Assembly (NCBI GenBank): GCA_945889085.1
Contig: CAMDBM010000001.1
Coordinates: forward strand, 1 to 64,000
Direction of reading: 5' to 3'
Source: WLJO01 sp945889085
GTDB lineage: Bacteria > Actinomycetota > Acidimicrobiia > Acidimicrobiales > Ilumatobacteraceae
DNA: 64,000 nucleotides
The position numbers and the translations under genes were made by a program. The notes beneath the pieces are model-generated. The model saw nothing but the letters and a program-made list of their open reading frames with translations. It was not told the DNA's origin and made no database searches. Below, one piece after another: positions 41,645-51,187 of this stretch. The first letter of the stretch is position 1; every line of letters starts with the position of its first letter.

Positions 41645-44600
41645 CACGACGGACCCCCGATCGGGTCGTCCATGCGGATCAACGGGTCGGATGGGGCCTC
41701 GACGCTGTGCCGACGCCGTACGAGCCAACGGCGCCAACTGCGGAACCTCGACGTAGCGACGATGACGAGCAGCCAGAGGAGCACCTGGACAGCCACCGCA
41801 AGGCGCCTGCCGAACGAGGTGGAGTACGAGAGACGGACCTTGCCCCCGTCAGGGAGGTCGTATGCCATCGACCACCCGAAGGCAGAGCGTGGTGCCACAC
41901 TGGTGCCATTCACCGTCAGGCGCCAGCGGGGATCCTTGCCGATCGAGTCGTGCAACGAGCCGGGTGTACTGCCGGAGATGCTGTCACCCGCGCCGCTGGG
42001 CGCCTCCTGACCGACAAACACCGGGATGAACTCGGAGAAGTCTGCGTGCGCAAGCGCCGTCGGCCCCGCTGTCTGGCTCGCCATCTGGGTCCGGCCCACG
42101 AGGAGCGAGCGCAGCGGCAGCGAAGCGGTGTTCTCGAACACGATCGCCTGGTCGCTGACGTAGGTGGCACGCCGCAGGTCGACCTGGTCCGAGAACGCAT
42201 CCTCGAGGCCTTTCGGGGCCGGCAACGGTTGGCCGCGCCTCGACTGCAGACCGTCGATGAGCGGAACGACGATGTAACGGATTCCCAACGGCGCAAGCAG
42301 GTGTCCGCCGCGGAGAGTCGCGTTCGACCGAATGGCGTCGAGCGCCTCGATCACCAACGCGTCGCCGGCACTGCTGCGCGGCGCCCATGAGTCGAGCGCG
42401 TCGAGTGACCCGTCATCGGAGATTGCGTACGAGACCCCGTCGCGGTACTCGCGACCCGGGATCGGCAGCAGCCGGGAATCCCCGAGGTACAGGATTCGGA
42501 AGTCGCCAGTCGGCGGGTTCGAGGGCAAGGACCCGAGGGTTCCCGCTAGCTCTGAACCGGGGGCCTGCCACTGCCCGCTGCCGACGCCCGCGAGAGCCGG
42601 GACGATCGCCACCCCGAGCGCAATGAAGGTGGCGAGGCCCAGGGGCTGCCGCCATCCGATCCGACCGCCCCGTACGTCCTCGTCAAAGGCCGACACCGCT
42701 CCTGCTGCCGCAATCGCGAGCCCAACGGCAACCGGCACGAGCAGCACCCCTGACTCGGGCAGTGTGGACCCGGCATCCGAGGCAAGAGCGAGCCCGCCGA
42801 ACGGCAGCACCAGTGCCGCGGCCCGCGCCATCCACGTGAGGCGCCAGCCCTTCGCAAGGAGAATCCCAACGAGGAACGGCACGAGCAGGGCGAGCGACAG
42901 CGGGGCAAGCGGGACGCGGCCGATCTCGAAGCGCGCGATCCGAGCGAGGCCGAGCGAACCGACGTGCTCACCGTTGCCCATCAGCTCTCCCCAACCGCCG
43001 CGCTCCATGAAGCGGATGCTCCACGGCACGTGCAGCACGAATGCCGCAACGCCGGCGATGGCTGCGGTGCCCAGGCCTGCCAGCGACGCAAGCGTGCCGC
43101 GCACGACCAGCGTCGCCACAGCGAGGACTGCTGCGGAGACGAGCACCATCAGGGGGAACGAAGGGACGAATGCCGCCACCACGGCCTCGAGCAGGGTAAG
43201 TGCGGCGGCGAGGCGCACCTGTCTGCCGATGCCGACCACGGCGACCGCGTCGGTGATCTCCACGCCGTCCTCGGCGAGCACGCTTGACGCGGCCTGGATA
43301 CCACTGGCACGCCTGAGGAGCTCGAGTGCCCACGGGAAGGCCCCGTAGACCGCTAGCGGACCCCATCGCCCGGCAGCGATGGCTGCGTACGGGAGTGGGT
43401 TCACGACGTAGGCAACGAGCGCCGCAACGCGACTGCGCGTGCTGCGGAACACCGCCGCGAAGTGAAACATCCCGATGAACCCGAGCACCACCGGCCCGAG
43501 GACGAGGAGCATCCGCAACAGACCCGGATGCCCGAGTGAGACCGCGTTGGCCAGCCCGAGGAGCCCAACCCCGCTCGGCGCCGCCTCGCTGCGCCCGAGG
43601 CCGGAGGGCCACCAACCCGATCCATAGATACCGAGGAGGTCGGTCGGGCTCGACGGAATCGGCAGGAAGGTCCCCACGACCGGCATCTTCCGCCCGATGA
43701 TCGACCGACTGCCGACGACGAAGAGCACGGCAATCGTTACCCAGGCACCCATCGCGAGCTTGCCGGCGGTGCGCAGCGATCTCCGGGCGACGCGGGTGCG
43801 GTCCCGAACCTCCTCGGCATCGTGCCCGCGCCGGAACAGCAGGCGAAGCTGCAGTGACCCTCGGGCCTGCAGCGGCGTGATCTCCCGGTCGGGCACGGTA
43901 CGAAGACGTTGGACGGCGCGCCGCCGGTGGAGCACACCGGGAAGGTGCGTGATTCCCGCTCCCGCGGCAGCGAGCATGGCGAGGCCGGATCTCGCCGTGC
44001 CGGTGAACAGGCCGGCCACCGCTGCGACCACGCCGACCAAGGGAGCAAGCAGGAGCGTGAAGACCGAACGAACACCGCTGCTCGATGCGAGTGCGGTGAG
44101 CAGACCTTGGCGCGCGCTGTCTGCCTGCGCAGCAACGTCCGGGCGGCGGACCGCAAGATCCGAACGATGGCGAGCGGTGGCGGCCGGGACCACCATCACC
44201 CTCGCCCCGCTGAGATGCGCCCTCCAGCAGAGGTCGAGACCATCCCCGTGATACTCGATCGAGGCGTCGAAGCCCCCGAGCGCACGGAACAGGTCTGCCC
44301 GGACGAGCAGACAGGCCGTGGACAGAAAGAACACGTCACGAACAGCGTCGTGCTGCTCCTGGTCCGAGTCTCCGCGCTCGGCGATCCCGACTGCAGCACC
44401 GAAGCGATCCGCCCGCATGCCCACGCTCTGGATTCGACTCGGATCCGCCCACTCGAGCAGTTTCGGACCCACCACACCTGCGTTGGATCGATATACCTCC
44501 GCCACCAGCTGACTGACGGCGTCGGGGGCAAGTGCGATGTCGTCGTGCAGGAAGCAGAAGAACCCTTGGTCCCCCTCGACCAGACGGACGACGTCGTTCA

Positions 44601-44847
44601 CGGCGGCGCCGAAACCCGGATTTGCCGGAAGGTCACGCAGGGGGGCATCGGGGAACACCACCCCGATGCGCGACGCAAGCCCGGGGTCCTGGCCGGTCAG
44701 GAGGAAGAGCACCCGCAGATTCGGGTAATCCTGGGCGCGGAGTGCGGCGAGCGACTCGTCGAACCATGGTCCGGGGTCGTGTGCCACCATGACTGCCACA
44801 ACCGGCGGTGAGGGGGCGCTCGACACGAGCTCGGGGTCGACATCCAC
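41644..44847 (-). CDS. Large GT2-family glycosyltransferase with polytopic membrane domain
   Basis: A 1067-residue protein. The N-terminal 250 residues form a GT-A domain (VVAVMVAHDPGPWFDESL, HDDIALAPDAV as the DxD-like metal site, GLDLCWRAHLSG with the ED/xxW acceptor motif). The middle, from about 260 to 820, contains about a dozen hydrophobic segments; an extracellular part and one last segment near 1020-1040 complete it. It is the actinobacterial partner of DUF5719 and probably transfers a sugar to a lipid-linked or wall polymer. The GTG at 44847 is supported by TAACGT 9 bases upstream. Donor sugar is unknown; mannose is a guess from the gene context. Confidence 0.85.
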   Translation of the reverse strand: MDVDPELVSSAPSPPVVAVMVAHDPGPWFDESLAALRAQDYPNLRVLFLLTGQDPGLASRIGVVFPDAPLRDLPANPGFGAAVNDVVRLVEGDQGFFCFLHDDIALAPDAVSQLVAEVYRSNAGVVGPKLLEWADPSRIQSVGMRADRFGAAVGIAERGDSDQEQHDAVRDVFFLSTACLLVRADLFRALGGFDASIEYHGDGLDLCWRAHLSGARVMVVPAATARHRSDLAVRRPDVAAQADSARQGLLTALASSSGVRSVFTLLLAPLVGVVAAVAGLFTGTARSGLAMLAAAGAGITHLPGVLHRRRAVQRLRTVPDREITPLQARGSLQLRLLFRRGHDAEEVRDRTRVARRSLRTAGKLAMGAWVTIAVLFVVGSRSIIGRKMPVVGTFLPIPSSPTDLLGIYGSGWWPSGLGRSEAAPSGVGLLGLANAVSLGHPGLLRMLLVLGPVVLGFIGMFHFAAVFRSTRSRVAALVAYVVNPLPYAAIAAGRWGPLAVYGAFPWALELLRRASGIQAASSVLAEDGVEITDAVAVVGIGRQVRLAAALTLLEAVVAAFVPSFPLMVLVSAAVLAVATLVVRGTLASLAGLGTAAIAGVAAFVLHVPWSIRFMERGGWGELMGNGEHVGSLGLARIARFEIGRVPLAPLSLALLVPFLVGILLAKGWRLTWMARAAALVLPFGGLALASDAGSTLPESGVLLVPVAVGLAIAAAGAVSAFDEDVRGGRIGWRQPLGLATFIALGVAIVPALAGVGSGQWQAPGSELAGTLGSLPSNPPTGDFRILYLGDSRLLPIPGREYRDGVSYAISDDGSLDALDSWAPRSSAGDALVIEALDAIRSNATLRGGHLLAPLGIRYIVVPLIDGLQSRRGQPLPAPKGLEDAFSDQVDLRRATYVSDQAIVFENTASLPLRSLLVGRTQMASQTAGPTALAHADFSEFIPVFVGQEAPSGAGDSISGSTPGSLHDSIGKDPRWRLTVNGTSVAPRSAFGWSMAYDLPDGGKVRLSYSTSFGRRLAVAVQVLLWLLVIVATSRFRSWRRWLVRRRHSVEAPSDPLIRMDDPIGGPS

Positions 44848-44856
44848 GGTAAGAAG

Positions 44857-44862
44857 ACGTTA
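44857..44862 (-). promoter_or_regulatory. Leaderless -10 box of the GT2 gene
   Basis: TAACGT on the minus strand, 9 bases before the GTG at 44847; probably drives GT2, DUF5719 and the thioredoxin-like gene. Confidence 0.45.
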
Positions 44863-44919
44863 GCCGCCGGGTCCGGGGGCACCCGGTCACCGCCGGGCGT
44901 GGTGGCTCACCCACGCCGC

Positions 44920-44925
44920 TACAGT
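44920..44925 (+). promoter_or_regulatory. Leaderless -10 box of the 54-residue gene
   Basis: TACAGT, 7 bases before the ATG at 44933. It is the main evidence that the short frame is expressed. Confidence 0.5.
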
Positions 44926-44932
44926 TCAGCGC

Positions 44933-45097
44933 ATGGTGTCTGGCTGCTCGCTCCGCGACTTCGTTAAGCCCGAGCGGGTCGCCTCGATCGTCCGGGACGC
45001 GACGTTCGTAACCGTCGGGTTCGCCGTGCTCGGTTTCCAACGGGCTCAGGTCCTACGGCGGGAGTTCGAGCGCTCCATGCCGGGCCGTGCACACTGA
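44933..45097 (+). CDS. Short leaderless gene, 54-residue protein of unknown function
   Basis: An ATG frame of 54 codons in the gap between GT2 and the flippase. The centre, ATFVTVGFAVLGFQRAQV, is a short hydrophobic/amphipathic helix followed by a basic-acidic helix LRREFERS. It could be a membrane-surface peptide or a small partner of the flippase. TACAGT lies 7 bases before the ATG, matching the leaderless pattern of neighbouring genes. The downstream flippase starts 29 bases later. I do not recognise a family. Confidence 0.6.
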   Translation: MVSGCSLRDFVKPERVASIVRDATFVTVGFAVLGFQRAQVLRREFERSMPGRAH

Positions 45098-45112
45098 CTT
45101 CCTGAAGGGGGA

Positions 45113-45118
45113 TACGAT
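45113..45118 (+). promoter_or_regulatory. Leaderless -10 box of the flippase gene
   Basis: TACGAT, 8 bases before the TTG at 45127. AAGGGGG lies further upstream and would be spaced too far for this start, so leaderless initiation is favoured. Confidence 0.4.
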
Positions 45119-45126
45119 TATCCGGC

Positions 45127-46502
45127 TTGTCCGGCGATGTCTCACCTCCCTTACCGTCCCGGTCCTCAACAGGTCCTGTCGGCGGTCGCCCGGTCCGCCG
45201 GCTCCTTGAGCGCCTGCCACTCCCCGAGGGAACGCTGCCGGTCGGAGTAGGTCTGCTCATCGGTGGTCTCGCCAGCTTCGCGTTCTTCAGGGTCGGCAAG
45301 TTTGCGCTTGGCAGCGAGGAGTCGTTCAAGCCCGTCACCGGTCTGTGGTTCGCAACCTTCGCGCTCGCTCCCGGGTTCTTCCTCCCGCTCGAGCAGGAGC
45401 TCGGACGGGCCCTTGCCGCCCGCCGGGCACTCGGTCAGGGTGGTCGCCCGGTCGTACGACGGGTCCTCGAACTCGGAGCGATCATCGCCGTCGTGGTGGT
45501 TGTTGGTCTGATCCTGGCAGGGCCATGGCTCCGAAGCGAGTACTTCCGGGGCAGTTGGGCAATGGTCGTGTCGCTCGTCATCGCCATCATTGCGTACGCC
45601 CCGACGCACCTCGCCCGCGGCATCTGCGCGGGTACCGGTCGCTTCCGCGCGTATGGGATCGTGCTCGGCGCGGACGGGCTCATGCGCGTCGTCTTCTGCC
45701 TCATCCTCGCGGCCTTCAGCGTGAAGGCGGTCGGCGCGTACGGCATAGGCATTGCGCTCGCCCCGCTGGTCGGTGTGGGCATCGTCCTCTGGCAGCGTGA
45801 ACTCCGCACCGACCCCGGGCCGAAGGCACCCTGGTCCGAGGTCACCCCAAATCTCGGCTGGCTGCTGGTTGGTTCGGTCATGGCGGCACTGCTCGTCAAC
45901 GCAGCGCCGCTCGCCCTCTCGATCATTGCCGAACCGAGCCAGGACGCAATCGTGACCCGCTTCGGGTACGGCGTGATCCTTGCCCGTATCCCGCTTTTCC
46001 TCTTCCAGGCCGTTCAGGCAGCGCTGCTCCCCCGCCTCGCGAGGCTCGCGACGAAGGGCGAGATGTACGAGTTCCGGCGCGGGTTCCTCAGGCTCCTCGG
46101 CATCGTCGGTGCCGTGGGCATCGTCGGTACCGGTGCGGCGTACGTGCTCGGGCCCTTCGCCGTGCGGACGCTCTACGACGCTTCCCTCACGAGTCGCACC
46201 CTCGCCGTTCTCGCTCTCGGCAGCGTCTTTTACATGGTCGCGCTTGCCACTGCTCAGGCCGTGATCGCACTGCGCGGGCATTCGCTGGTTGCGCTCGGCT
46301 GGACCATAGGTGTCACCGTGTTCATCGTTGTCACGATCGTCGCCGGCAACGACCCGTTCCGGCGGGTGGAGCTCGGCACGCTGTTCGGCTCCGCTGCGGC
46401 GATGTTCACGTTCCTGATCGCCCTGCGCAGCCGGCTGCGGTCCGGCGCCCGGCCCGACGAGGGATCCATCATGGAGGCCGTCACCGACTTGCCCGTGGAG
46501 GG

Positions 46503-46506
<4 letters not shown>
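45127..46506 (+). CDS. Polysaccharide flippase-like membrane protein (MOP/Wzx type)
   Basis: A 459-residue integral membrane protein with twelve or so hydrophobic segments after a short cytoplasmic N-terminus. EQELGRALAARRALGQ after the second helix and the LFQAVQAALLPRLARLA loop resemble Wzx/MurJ-like exporters of lipid-linked oligosaccharides. It would move an undecaprenyl-linked unit across the membrane, a second route beside the ABC exporter. The start is the TTG at 45127, chosen from the TACGAT box. Its stop overlaps the stop of the convergent gmd gene. Confidence 0.8.
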
Positions 46507-47492
<986 letters not shown>

Positions 47493-47540
47493 TCGACGAC
47501 TCCGTGGGGTGGGTTTCGCAGGGGGGCTGGAGGAACCTGA

Positions 47541-47546
47541 ATAGTA
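47541..47546 (-). promoter_or_regulatory. Possible -10 box of gmd
   Basis: TACTAT on the minus strand, about 48 bases before the gmd ATG, in the 81-base divergent gap with fbiA. It would give a leader containing GGAG before the start codon. No -35 element is convincing. Confidence 0.3.
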
Positions 47547-47559
47547 CTGAACCGGGCAG

Positions 47560-47565
47560 TAGGTT
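47560..47565 (+). promoter_or_regulatory. Leaderless -10 box of fbiA
   Basis: TAGGTT, 8 bases before the GTG at 47574, without a ribosome site. Confidence 0.5.
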
Positions 47566-47573
47566 GGCGTTCT

Positions 47574-48524
47574 GTGGTCGTAGTTCTCGCCGGCGGAGTG
47601 GGTGCAGCGCGTATGTTGCGTGGCATCAGCGCAGTGATGGACCCTGCACGGATCACCGCAATCGTCAACACAGCCGACGACACCGTCATGCACGGGCTCC
47701 GCATCAGTCCCGACCTCGACACCGTCACGTACACCCTTGCGGGGGCGATCGACCCCGATCGGGGTTGGGGCCTCGTCGACGAGTCGTGGAGGGCCATGGA
47801 ATCGCTTGCGCGGTATACGCCGCACCGACCGGCCGAATCGTCGGCCGGGGGCACCTGGTTCAACCTCGGCGACCGCGACCTCGCCACCCACCTCTACCGA
47901 ACGGCTCGTCTCGCCGAGGGAGCAACGCTCACTGAAGTAACTGCGGAGATCACTCACGCCTGGGGTCTCCCCCACTCGATTGTGCCAATGACCGATGACA
48001 CCGTGAGCACACGGGTGAGGGTGAACGGTGCGTGGATGGGGTTCCAGGAGTACTTCGTCGGCACCCATCACTCGGTCGCTATCGAGGCTGTCGACTTTGC
48101 GGGCATCGCCTCGGCACGGCCCACGGCAGGCGTGACCGAGGCAATCGAATCCGCCGCGGTGATCGTGGTCGCACCGTCCAACCCGCTGGTCTCCATCGGC
48201 CCGCTCCTCGCCCTTCCGGGGATCCGCCCGCTGCTGGAGGCCCGTCGCGAGCAAGTGGTTGCCGTCTCGCCGATCGTTGCCGGGGCAGCGCTCAAGGGCC
48301 CGGCAGACCGGATGCTCACCGAACTCGGGCACGAACCCTCGGTGGTCGGTGTGGCTCGGCTGTATGCGTCGGTCTGCGCAACGATGGTGATTGACGAACA
48401 GGACGCCGACCGCGCCGACGAGATCCGAGCGCTGGGCCTTCGCTGCGTTGTTACCGACACGATCATGAAAACACCCGAGGTCGCAGCAGCTCTCGGCCGA
48501 ACCACCCTGGAGGCAATTTCGTGA
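47574..48524 (+). CDS. fbiA: 2-phospho-L-lactate/phosphoenolpyruvate transferase (CofD/FbiA)
   Basis: Joins the lactyl- or enolpyruvyl-diphospho-guanosine intermediate to the deazaflavin FO, making (dehydro-)F420-0. It has 316 residues. LAGGVGAARMLRG at the start, NTADD at 32-36 (metal and substrate site) and SPIVAGAALKGPADRM near 240 match CofD. The GTG at 47574 is supported by the TAGGTT box. It overlaps cofE by four bases (GTGA), so the two are translationally coupled. Their presence shows that the organism makes F420. Confidence 0.95.
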   Translation: MVVVLAGGVGAARMLRGISAVMDPARITAIVNTADDTVMHGLRISPDLDTVTYTLAGAIDPDRGWGLVDESWRAMESLARYTPHRPAESSAGGTWFNLGDRDLATHLYRTARLAEGATLTEVTAEITHAWGLPHSIVPMTDDTVSTRVRVNGAWMGFQEYFVGTHHSVAIEAVDFAGIASARPTAGVTEAIESAAVIVVAPSNPLVSIGPLLALPGIRPLLEARREQVVAVSPIVAGAALKGPADRMLTELGHEPSVVGVARLYASVCATMVIDEQDADRADEIRALGLRCVVTDTIMKTPEVAAALGRTTLEAIS

Positions 48525-49234
48525 ACAGGATCACTGCGTGGGGTGTCGAGGGCATTGGCGAGATTCGCCCCGGGGACCAGCTCGGCGACATCGTTGCTGA
48601 TGCATGCAGCGCTGCCCCCAACGGGCCGTTGCTGGACGGCGATGTCCTCGTCGTCACGCAGAAGGTTGTCTCCAAGGCCGAGGGTCAATTGGTAGAGATT
48701 GACGCTTCGGATCCGCTGTCCCACAAGACACTCGTTGAGGACGAGGCCGTCCGCATTGTGCGTCGCCGCGGCGACCTCATCATTACCGAGACCAGACACG
48801 GCTTCATCTGCGCGAACAGCGGCGTGGACCTCTCCAACGTGGAACGCGGTTACGCCGCGCTCCTGCCCCTCGACAGTGACCGCTCGGCCCGCCGCGTCCG
48901 GGACATCGTGCGTGCCCGGCTCGGCGTGAACGTGGGTGTCATCGTGAGCGACACCTTCGGGCGGCCGTGGCGCAAGGGCCTCACCGACGTGGCCATCGGT
49001 GTTGCCGGCATCGCAGGCGTGGTGGACCTGCGCGGAACCCCTGACTCGTTGGGGCGCATCATGCAGGTGACCGAGGTTGCCGTTGCCGACGAGATCGCAT
49101 CGGCAGCGGAACTCGTGATGGGCAAGTCATCCGGCATCCCGGTTGCTGTGGTGCGCGGAGTCGACCCCGAGTGGCTCCGTGAGTCCGACGTGAAGGAATT
49201 GGTGCGGCCGGCCCAGGAGGACCTCTTCCGCTGA
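48521..49234 (+). CDS. cofE: Coenzyme F420:L-glutamate ligase (single-domain CofE)
   Basis: Adds gamma-linked glutamates to F420-0 using GTP. The protein has 237 residues, the size of archaeal CofE. TQKVVSKAEGQLV, ETRHGFICANSGVD and SDTFGRPWRKGLTDVAIG carry the GTP and metal sites. In Mycobacterium and most actinobacteria the homologue FbiB is about 450 residues, with a C-terminal nitroreductase-like domain that reduces dehydro-F420; that domain is absent here and no separate gene for it lies nearby. It overlaps fbiA by 4 bases. Confidence 0.95.
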   Translation: MNRITAWGVEGIGEIRPGDQLGDIVADACSAAPNGPLLDGDVLVVTQKVVSKAEGQLVEIDASDPLSHKTLVEDEAVRIVRRRGDLIITETRHGFICANSGVDLSNVERGYAALLPLDSDRSARRVRDIVRARLGVNVGVIVSDTFGRPWRKGLTDVAIGVAGIAGVVDLRGTPDSLGRIMQVTEVAVADEIASAAELVMGKSSGIPVAVVRGVDPEWLRESDVKELVRPAQEDLFR

Positions 49235-49253
49235 CACGGGCGGTATCCGTCCG

Positions 49254-50255
49254 TCAGGCAGTCGGGTCCGGAACCCGCGCACCCGTCAGTTCGAGCCCCT
49301 CGGCGATCGTGGCCGTACTGCCGACGACACAGGACAACAGACTTGCCCCGGCCCCGACAGAGCCGGCGACGATCGAGTCCCGCACACGGGCTCCGTCGCC
49401 GATCGAGGCGCCGGGGAGCAGCACCGAGTCCTCGACAACGGCCCCTGCCCCCACCACCGCACCCTCGCCGACCACACTGTGACTGATCGTTGCCGACGAC
49501 GCCACTGTTGCCCCCGGCGCGACCGCCTCACATCGTTCGCGTTGGCGGCGCCCGTCGAGTAGGTCCAGGTTGGCCCGCAGGTACAGATGGGGTTGGCCCG
49601 TATCGAGCCAGTAGTCGTCGGTGGGAAGCCCGAACAGCGTCCGGTCCGCAACCATGAGCGGGAACACTTCGCGCTCCACAGAGACCTTCCGCCCGCCTGG
49701 AATGCGATCGATCACGGACGGCTCCAGCACGTAGGTCCCTGCGTTGACGAGGTTCGACGTCTCGGTTCCCGGTGCGGGCTTCTCGACGAAGCGCTGGATT
49801 ACGCCGCTGCCGTCGAGCACCACTACGCCGAACGCAGACGGGTTCTCCACCGCCGTGAGGTGGAGCGTGCCCTCGGCGCCGCTCGAGCGGTGGAACGCCA
49901 CGAGAGCCGCCACATCGACGTCGCAGATCACGTCACCGTTCACCACCACAAAGGTGCCGTCGATCCCCGCCGCAATCGCGGCGAAGCGAATCGCCCCAGC
50001 AGTGTCCAGCGGTTCGGGCTCCACTGCGTAAGTGAGCGGGATGCTCGCGCAGGTGCCGTCGGGGAACGCCGCAACGAACGGCTCGGGTCGGAACCCCAGT
50101 GCCAAGACAACCTCGGAAATCCCCCCTCGAGCCAACTGCGAGACAACTGACTCGATGATCGAGCGGTGACCCACCGGAAGCATCGGCTTCGGGGTGTTGT
50201 TGGTGAGGGGCCGCAGTCGGGTGCCGAAGCCCCCTACCAGCACCACCGCTCGCAT
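49254..50255 (-). CDS. manC: Mannose-1-phosphate guanylyltransferase/NDP-sugar pyrophosphorylase
   Basis: Makes GDP-mannose (or a related NDP-sugar) from GTP and mannose-1-phosphate. It has 333 residues. The nucleotidyltransferase signature GGFGTRLRPLT with TPKPMLPVG is at the N-terminus, the metal-binding VVNGDVICD near 105-113, and a C-terminal left-handed helix of hexapeptide repeats from about residue 245 (VASSATISHSVV). With manB and gmd in the window and its position next to fbiA/cofE, GDP-mannose pyrophosphorylase is the likeliest role, as in mycobacterial ManB (Rv3264c). The product is inferred. Confidence 0.9.
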   Translation of the reverse strand: MRAVVLVGGFGTRLRPLTNNTPKPMLPVGHRSIIESVVSQLARGGISEVVLALGFRPEPFVAAFPDGTCASIPLTYAVEPEPLDTAGAIRFAAIAAGIDGTFVVVNGDVICDVDVAALVAFHRSSGAEGTLHLTAVENPSAFGVVVLDGSGVIQRFVEKPAPGTETSNLVNAGTYVLEPSVIDRIPGGRKVSVEREVFPLMVADRTLFGLPTDDYWLDTGQPHLYLRANLDLLDGRRQRERCEAVAPGATVASSATISHSVVGEGAVVGAGAVVEDSVLLPGASIGDGARVRDSIVAGSVGAGASLLSCVVGSTATIAEGLELTGARVPDPTA

Positions 50256-50268
50256 CGAGGGCGCCCGA

Positions 50269-51138
50269 TCAGTTGACGGCCGTGGTCACCGGGGCGGCCG
50301 TGGTGGACGGGGCGACCGTTGTCACCGTTACGCCCGACGCACCGGGAAGCGTGGTGTCACCGGGAAGCGTGGTGTCACCAGGAGGCGTGGTGTCACCGGG
50401 GAAGGTCGTTGGCGTCGTGGGCGCCTGATCGATGCTGCCGAGCGTCGGCAGGTCGGTGGCCCACTTGGGTGGCGGGATGTCCGCGTTCTGCACGCTGTCG
50501 GCAACGAAGGCCACCACGAACACTTGCTGGTCCTCGATGATCCGCTCGTTGCCGAGGTCGGAGGTGCGAACCGTCCGGGCGTCAGGCTTGTCGTAGCGGT
50601 CCCACACGATCGTGCGCAGCGAGGCCTTCTCCGGCTTGCCGTTCACGTCGCAGGTGTCCTTGTCCTCGGCGTACGTCACATCGTCGCTGGGCGGGGTGAG
50701 CTCTGATCCGGTGATCGTGAGCTTCGTGTCGGTGACCTTCACGCCGTACAGGCCGAGGAACACGTCGAACCGGGCGGACTTGCCGGTGCTGCGGTTGATG
50801 GCCTGCTCGTTGGAGGGATGCCAGTGCATCACACCGTCACCGTGGGAGTGGATCTGGAGTTCCTGGTATTCCGGGCTGGACTCCTTGTCGTCCTTGAACG
50901 GATCCAGATAGCGATCACAGACGTAGATGCCGTAGGCGAGGTGCCAGTGGTTGCCCAACTTGGGGCCGGCGGCCTCGGCACGGCTGTAGTGGCGGGACAC
51001 CCCCACCACGAGCACACCGAGCACGAACACCGCAGCGATGGCGATCGGGAAGATCGACCCGCCCTGGAAGCGGATCTTCTTGCTCTTGCCGCGCTGTGCG
51101 AGACGAGCAACTTTTTTCGCAGATGAGGCCTTACCCAT
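50269..51138 (-). CDS. Membrane-anchored secreted protein of unknown function with repeat tail
   Basis: A 289-residue protein with a basic cytoplasmic start (KKVARLAQRGKSKKIRF), one membrane segment at about residues 30-47, and an extracytoplasmic domain. That domain has conserved-looking HWHLAYGIYVCDRY and QIHSHGDGVMHWHP stretches with many histidines and two cysteines, which could bind metal. The last 50 residues are a Thr/Pro-rich tail with the PGDTTL hexapeptide repeated. I do not recognise a named family. TAGCCT lies 11 bases before the ATG at 51138. It lies 13 bases upstream of manC on the same strand. Confidence 0.75.
   Translation of the reverse strand: MGKASSAKKVARLAQRGKSKKIRFQGGSIFPIAIAAVFVLGVLVVGVSRHYSRAEAAGPKLGNHWHLAYGIYVCDRYLDPFKDDKESSPEYQELQIHSHGDGVMHWHPSNEQAINRSTGKSARFDVFLGLYGVKVTDTKLTITGSELTPPSDDVTYAEDKDTCDVNGKPEKASLRTIVWDRYDKPDARTVRTSDLGNERIIEDQQVFVVAFVADSVQNADIPPPKWATDLPTLGSIDQAPTTPTTFPGDTTPPGDTTLPGDTTLPGASGVTVTTVAPSTTAAPVTTAVN
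50341..50394. repeat. Three tandem copies of an 18-bp coding repeat
   Basis: ACCGGGAAGCGTGGTGTC at 50341-50358 and 50359-50376 are identical; the copy at 50377-50394 differs at two bases and a degenerate fourth follows. On the minus strand they encode the PGDTTL/PGDTTP hexapeptides in the tail of the adjacent protein. Confidence 0.85.
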
Positions 51139-51187
51139 ACAAGGAAGCGAGGCTACCGGGTCCCAGCCCGTACCGGGGGTCAGGTGC

